Part shown: positions 5,808 through 7,872 of the stretch, in pieces
Position numbering within the stretch: the stretch's first letter is position 1
How the letters are laid out: each line of letters starts with the position of its first letter
Origin: Candidatus Margulisiibacteriota bacterium
Lineage (GTDB): Bacteria; Margulisbacteria; WOR-1; O2-12-FULL-45-9; XYB2-FULL-48-7
Length of the DNA: 7,872 nucleotides
NCBI GenBank assembly: GCA_028717325.1
Contig: JAQUOB010000049.1
Location: 1-7,872, forward strand
Reading direction: 5' to 3'
Notes under the pieces: model-generated
Seen by the model: the letters and a program-made list of their open reading frames with translations, nothing else
The model's database searches: none
What the model was told of the DNA's origin: nothing
Translations under genes and position numbers: made by a program

Positions 5808-5865
5808 CATCTTATTATCGCTCTGCCCCGCCAAAAATTTCACTTTTTCGCTCTTCTCCCCGTGT

Positions 5866-5894
5866 TTGACTACAATTAGTACTCGTGTTAAACT
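5866..5894 (+). promoter_or_regulatory. Promoter of the tRNA cluster
   Basis: TTGACT (5866-5871), a 17-nt spacer and TAAACT (5889-5894; 4 of 6) lie just before tRNA-Pro. The predicted start is about 5901, leaving a very short leader before 5906. Position and spacing fit a stable-RNA promoter. Confidence 0.65.
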
Positions 5895-5905
5895 TTTTTA
5901 TTCGA

Positions 5906-5979
<74 letters not shown>

Positions 5980-5982
5980 GAT

Positions 5983-6055
5983 GCGGGAGTAGCTCAGCTG
6001 GTAGAGCGTCACCCTTCCAAGGTGAGGGTCGCCGGTTCGAATCCGGTCTCCCGCT
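5983..6055 (+). tRNA. tRNA-Gly (TCC)
   Basis: The acceptor GCGGGAG pairs with CTCCCGC (6048-6054), with T as discriminator. The anticodon loop CTTCCAA holds TCC at 6016-6018. The T arm is GCCGG-TTCGAAT-CCGGT. It lies 3 nt after tRNA-Pro, and CCA is not encoded. Confidence 0.96.
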
Positions 6056-6063
6056 TTTTTAAT

Positions 6064-6137
6064 GGGCCCGTAGCTCAGTTGGATAGAGCAACGGATTTCT
6101 AATCCGTAGGCCGGAGGTTCGAATCCTCTCGGGCCCG
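6064..6137 (+). tRNA. tRNA-Arg (TCT)
   Basis: The acceptor GGGCCCG pairs with CGGGCCC (6130-6136), with G as discriminator. The anticodon arm is ACGGA-TTTCTAA-TCCGT with TCT at 6098-6100. The T arm is GGAGG-TTCGAAT-CCTCT. CCA is not encoded. It reads AGA/AGG codons. Confidence 0.96.
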
Positions 6138-6149
6138 TTTGATTTCCCC

Positions 6150-6231
6150 GCCCAGGTGGTGGAATTGGCAGACACGCATGGCTTAGGACCATGTGCCGCA
6201 AGGCTTGGAGGTTCGAGTCCTCTCCTGGGCA
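6150..6231 (+). tRNA. tRNA-Leu (TAG)
   Basis: The acceptor GCCCAGG pairs with CCTGGGC (6224-6230), with A as discriminator. The anticodon arm is CATGG-CTTAGGA-CCATG with TAG at 6184-6186. A long class II variable arm (TGCCGCAAGGC) is as expected for leucine. CCA is not encoded. Confidence 0.96.
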
Positions 6232-6234
6232 TCA

Positions 6235-6243
6235 TGTTATAAT
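6235..6243 (+). promoter_or_regulatory. Extended -10 promoter before tRNA-Lys
   Basis: TGT directly followed by TATAAT (6238-6243) is an extended -10 element in the 27-nt gap before tRNA-Lys. No good -35 is seen, since that position lies within tRNA-Leu. It would start transcription near 6250, giving tRNA-Lys a separate input from the rest of the cluster. Confidence 0.5.
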
Positions 6244-6258
6244 AAAAGGTGTGTTTAC

Positions 6259-6331
<73 letters not shown>

Positions 6332-6339
6332 TTCTACTC

Positions 6340-7272
6340 TTAATCCAGTTTTTTGGGTAAAAGATAATAATAAAGCAGCAGGTTTTTGATTATCTCCTGG
6401 CAGCGAGCGGGGTTTAATTTCAGCAAAACAGCTTTGATCTCATCAGACCGGCTGCGGACGAAATAAGCAGCAACGGCTTGTTTGAAGGAAACTAAATCTT
6501 TACTAAATAGATCGGCCACGCTAAAAAAAGCGGTCCGTTCTTCTTCGCTCTTAAAGTGAGCGCGGAAATGACTTTCTATTTCATTTCTGCCCAAACCTAT
6601 CACCCAGGCAACTGTTAAGCAATCGACCAGGAATCCTCTCTGTTCCGCCGGCCCGATCGTTTTCAGCCAGGACCTTTTGACCGTCTCATCTTCCAACCCC
6701 AGCCAAAAAAAGACGATGTTGCCATCGTTCAGTAAACCAAAGGCTTCCAGCAGATTCTTTTTGCCCAGGCTATTCTGGACCGGCTGCATTTCTTCGGCCG
6801 ATCCAAACTGCAGCCAAAATCTCTTTTTGTCCTCCGAATCCATTAAACCGTAAAGATCTTGGGCATCTTGAGGCGAGACAACATCGTTAAACAGATACAC
6901 GTTTATTTCCTCATCCATTTCTTCACTTATTTCACCGTTCGGGTCATTAACGTCAAGGGCGTTCCGATAAACATCCAACAAAGTCAGGCCTGGCGTTTTG
7001 GCGGCGTTCGCCCTCAGAGCCATTATGGCCGCGTCATTTTCTGGCGGGTCTTCGAGCCTGACCCGCCTTTCAGCCGGACACGACCTCAGACCGATCAGTT
7101 TGGCGGCTGTAGCCAGTTCCCGGCGTTTCAGTATTTGTTGTCCTATTCCCTCTTTGAGGCCGGTCAAATATTGACTTCTCCTAATAGGCGCCGTTTCGCC
7201 GGCCCGGGTCGGGATGCGAATACATTGTCCCAGCTGTTTTAAAGTAATTCCTCGTGTTCCGGTCATTTCCAT
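6340..7272 (-). CDS. Hypothetical protein, 310 aa, helical, with degenerate repeats
   Basis: I do not recognise this protein. It has no signal peptide or clear membrane span and looks alpha-helical and soluble. An acidic stretch lies at 109-124 and a Tyr/Leu-rich C-terminus at 297-310. Residues 142-163 (MDSEDKKRFWLQFG..AEE) and 191-214 (LEDETVKRSWLKTIGPAEQ) look like copies 49 residues apart. Weaker echoes lie at 240-256 and 273-294, so it may be a helical-repeat scaffold. The ATG at 7272 is well supported by GGAGG 5 nt upstream; a second in-frame ATG is at 7266. It is more AT-rich than the metabolic genes to its left. It ends 8 nt from tRNA-Lys, facing it, and is divergent from the DUF5652-like gene. 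Likely expressed, given the open frame and strong ribosome site; function unknown. Confidence 0.75.
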   Translation of the reverse strand: MEMTGTRGITLKQLGQCIRIPTRAGETAPIRRSQYLTGLKEGIGQQILKRRELATAAKLIGLRSCPAERRVRLEDPPENDAAIMALRANAAKTPGLTLLDVYRNALDVNDPNGEISEEMDEEINVYLFNDVVSPQDAQDLYGLMDSEDKKRFWLQFGSAEEMQPVQNSLGKKNLLEAFGLLNDGNIVFFWLGLEDETVKRSWLKTIGPAEQRGFLVDCLTVAWVIGLGRNEIESHFRAHFKSEEERTAFFSVADLFSKDLVSFKQAVAAYFVRSRSDEIKAVLLKLNPARCQEIIKNLLLYYYLLPKKLD

Positions 7273-7353
7273 AGCGGCCTCCGCATTATTTTCTATTAAA
7301 ACACCGCGGAATTTCAGGGATTCGACCGGCTAAAAACAGGGATAGCTGTTCGT

Positions 7354-7382
7354 TTGACTCATTTCGCCAATCAATCTATAAT
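7354..7382 (+). promoter_or_regulatory. Promoter for the DUF5652-like gene and tRNA-His
   Basis: TTGACT (7354-7359), an exact 17-nt spacer and a perfect TATAAT (7377-7382). Start is expected near 7389, giving a leader of about 29 nt with a strong Shine-Dalgarno. This contrasts with the leaderless-looking promoters of the minus-strand operons. Confidence 0.85.
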
Positions 7383-7405
7383 GTTATTCAAGAGAAAAGA
7401 GGATT

Positions 7406-7411
7406 AAGGAG
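7406..7411 (+). promoter_or_regulatory. Shine-Dalgarno of the 63-aa membrane protein
   Basis: AAGGAG lies 6 nt before the ATG at 7418, a near-ideal site that fixes the start of this very small gene. Confidence 0.85.
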
Positions 7412-7417
7412 AATTTT

Positions 7418-7609
7418 ATGTCACAGCTGACCTTGAACATACTGCTTGCCGTTGTAATCATCTGGTCCTTGAGCTGGAAAGGCGTCGCGCTCTGGAAATC
7501 GGCGCGGAACAACCAGCCGGCCTGGTTCGTGGCACTGCTGGTGATCAATGCCATCGGGTTACTTGAGATCGTTTATATTGCCTTTTTTCAAAAGAACAAG
7601 AACGCATAA
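7418..7609 (+). CDS. Small DUF5652-like membrane protein
   Basis: A 63-aa protein with two hydrophobic helices at about residues 6-20 and 36-57. They are joined by a basic, aromatic turn, WKGVALWKSARNNQPAWF (20-37). This layout and the WKGxALWKxARNxQxxWF-type motif resemble the DUF5652 family of small membrane proteins, whose function is unknown. The gene has both a strong promoter and a strong Shine-Dalgarno, so a real protein is likely despite its size. tRNA-His starts 19 nt after its stop and probably shares the transcript. The family match is from memory of the motif and would need a profile search. Confidence 0.78.
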   Translation: MSQLTLNILLAVVIIWSLSWKGVALWKSARNNQPAWFVALLVINAIGLLEIVYIAFFQKNKNA

Positions 7610-7628
7610 CTCGCGGTGGCGGGCATAT

Positions 7629-7703
7629 GGCGGCCATGGTGTAGGGGTAACACAGCAGATTGTGGTTCTGTTGTCACGGGTTCGATTCCCGTTGGCCGCC
7701 CCA
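7629..7703 (+). tRNA. tRNA-His (GTG)
   Basis: G-1 at 7629 pairs with C73 at 7700, the identity pair of histidine tRNA. The acceptor GCGGCCA pairs with TGGCCGC (7693-7699). The anticodon loop TTGTGGT holds GTG at 7662-7664. The T arm is ACGGG-TTCGATT-CCCGT. CCA is encoded at 7701-7703, unlike in the five clustered tRNAs. Its 3' part overlaps, on the other strand, the end of the YfhO-like reading frame. Confidence 0.95.
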
Positions 7704-7872
7704 CTTTAAAAAACAAAGCACGCAGCACAGGGCACTGATTATTGATATCCCCGCCCCTATTTTCAAGCTCAACGGATCGTAAACAAATTTGACCTCGTGA
7801 CCACCCGGAGCAACTGCGATCGCCGAAAAGAACATATTGGCGTCTAAAATTTTCGCCTCCCGGCCGTCGACC
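7674..7872 (-). CDS. YfhO-like membrane protein, C-terminal fragment (runs off window)
   Basis: The last 65 codons of a gene that enters from the right edge. The visible residues (VDGREAKILDANMFFSAIAVAPGGHEVKF then VYDPLSLKIG) match the C-terminal region usual in YfhO-type and related multi-span membrane proteins involved in glycosylation or envelope polymers. There, a small extracytoplasmic beta domain with DGxExKI and GxHEVxFxYxP motifs precedes the final membrane helix (GAGISIISALCCVLCFL). The frame has no stop before 7674, so its last ten codons (WGGQRESNP-type tail) are antisense to tRNA-His. The family call is moderate because most of the gene is outside the window. Confidence 0.65.
   Translation of the reverse strand, partial: VDGREAKILDANMFFSAIAVAPGGHEVKFVYDPLSLKIGAGISIISALCCVLCFLKWGGQRESNP

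Noticed and set aside
5677..5860. 6S RNA, riboswitch for the CDF gene, or T-box for the tRNA region
   Set aside because: The ends do not pair as in 6S RNA, I see no NiCo or Mn riboswitch core on the minus strand and no T-box sequence. It is kept only as an unidentified RNA.

Overview
The window looks like a piece of an anaerobic, uncultivated-type bacterial chromosome of fairly high GC. It has housekeeping genes, six tRNA genes (five with no encoded CCA), an Nfn-type flavoenzyme pair, and a DUF5652-like protein of a kind I associate with candidate phyla. I cannot name the phylum. A Margulisbacteria/WOR-1-like lineage is only a guess from gene style.

Layout on the minus strand, in order of transcription. 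(1) Two genes flank the tRNA-His locus: a YfhO-like membrane protein that enters from the right edge (its C-terminus only, running into the tRNA-His gene), and an unrecognised 310-aa helical protein (6340-7272). (2) An exporter operon: a CDF zinc/divalent-metal transporter (4726-5628), an ABC ATPase (3954-4736) and an ABC-2 permease (3205-3954). The genes overlap end to start, and the operon ends in a strong intrinsic terminator at 3177-3206. (3) A redox/NAD operon: nfnA (2323-3156), nfnB/gltA (866-2293) and nadE (1-845, running off the left edge).

On the plus strand, a consensus promoter at 5648-5676 points into a gene-free, hairpin-rich stretch of about 200 nt that may encode a small RNA. 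It is followed by a tRNA cluster Pro-Gly-Arg-Leu-Lys (5906-6331). Farther on, a second strong promoter drives a 63-aa DUF5652-like membrane protein and tRNA-His (7354-7703).

Functionally, NfnA and NfnB would form the bifurcating NADH-dependent reduced ferredoxin:NADP+ oxidoreductase that balances NADH, NADPH and ferredoxin. NadE downstream makes NAD, so the operon serves pyridine-nucleotide supply and redox balance. The CDF/ABC operon is an efflux unit.

The most unusual features are at DNA level. A perfect 12-bp palindrome sits in frame in the linker of the GltA-like protein. A G-run (possible quadruplex) repeat covers the nfnA stop. A compositionally foreign AT-rich patch lies inside nfnA. 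Several minus-strand genes have -10 boxes only 6-12 nt before the start codon, suggesting leaderless mRNAs. No defence system, CRISPR array, insertion sequence or obviously new multi-gene system is visible.
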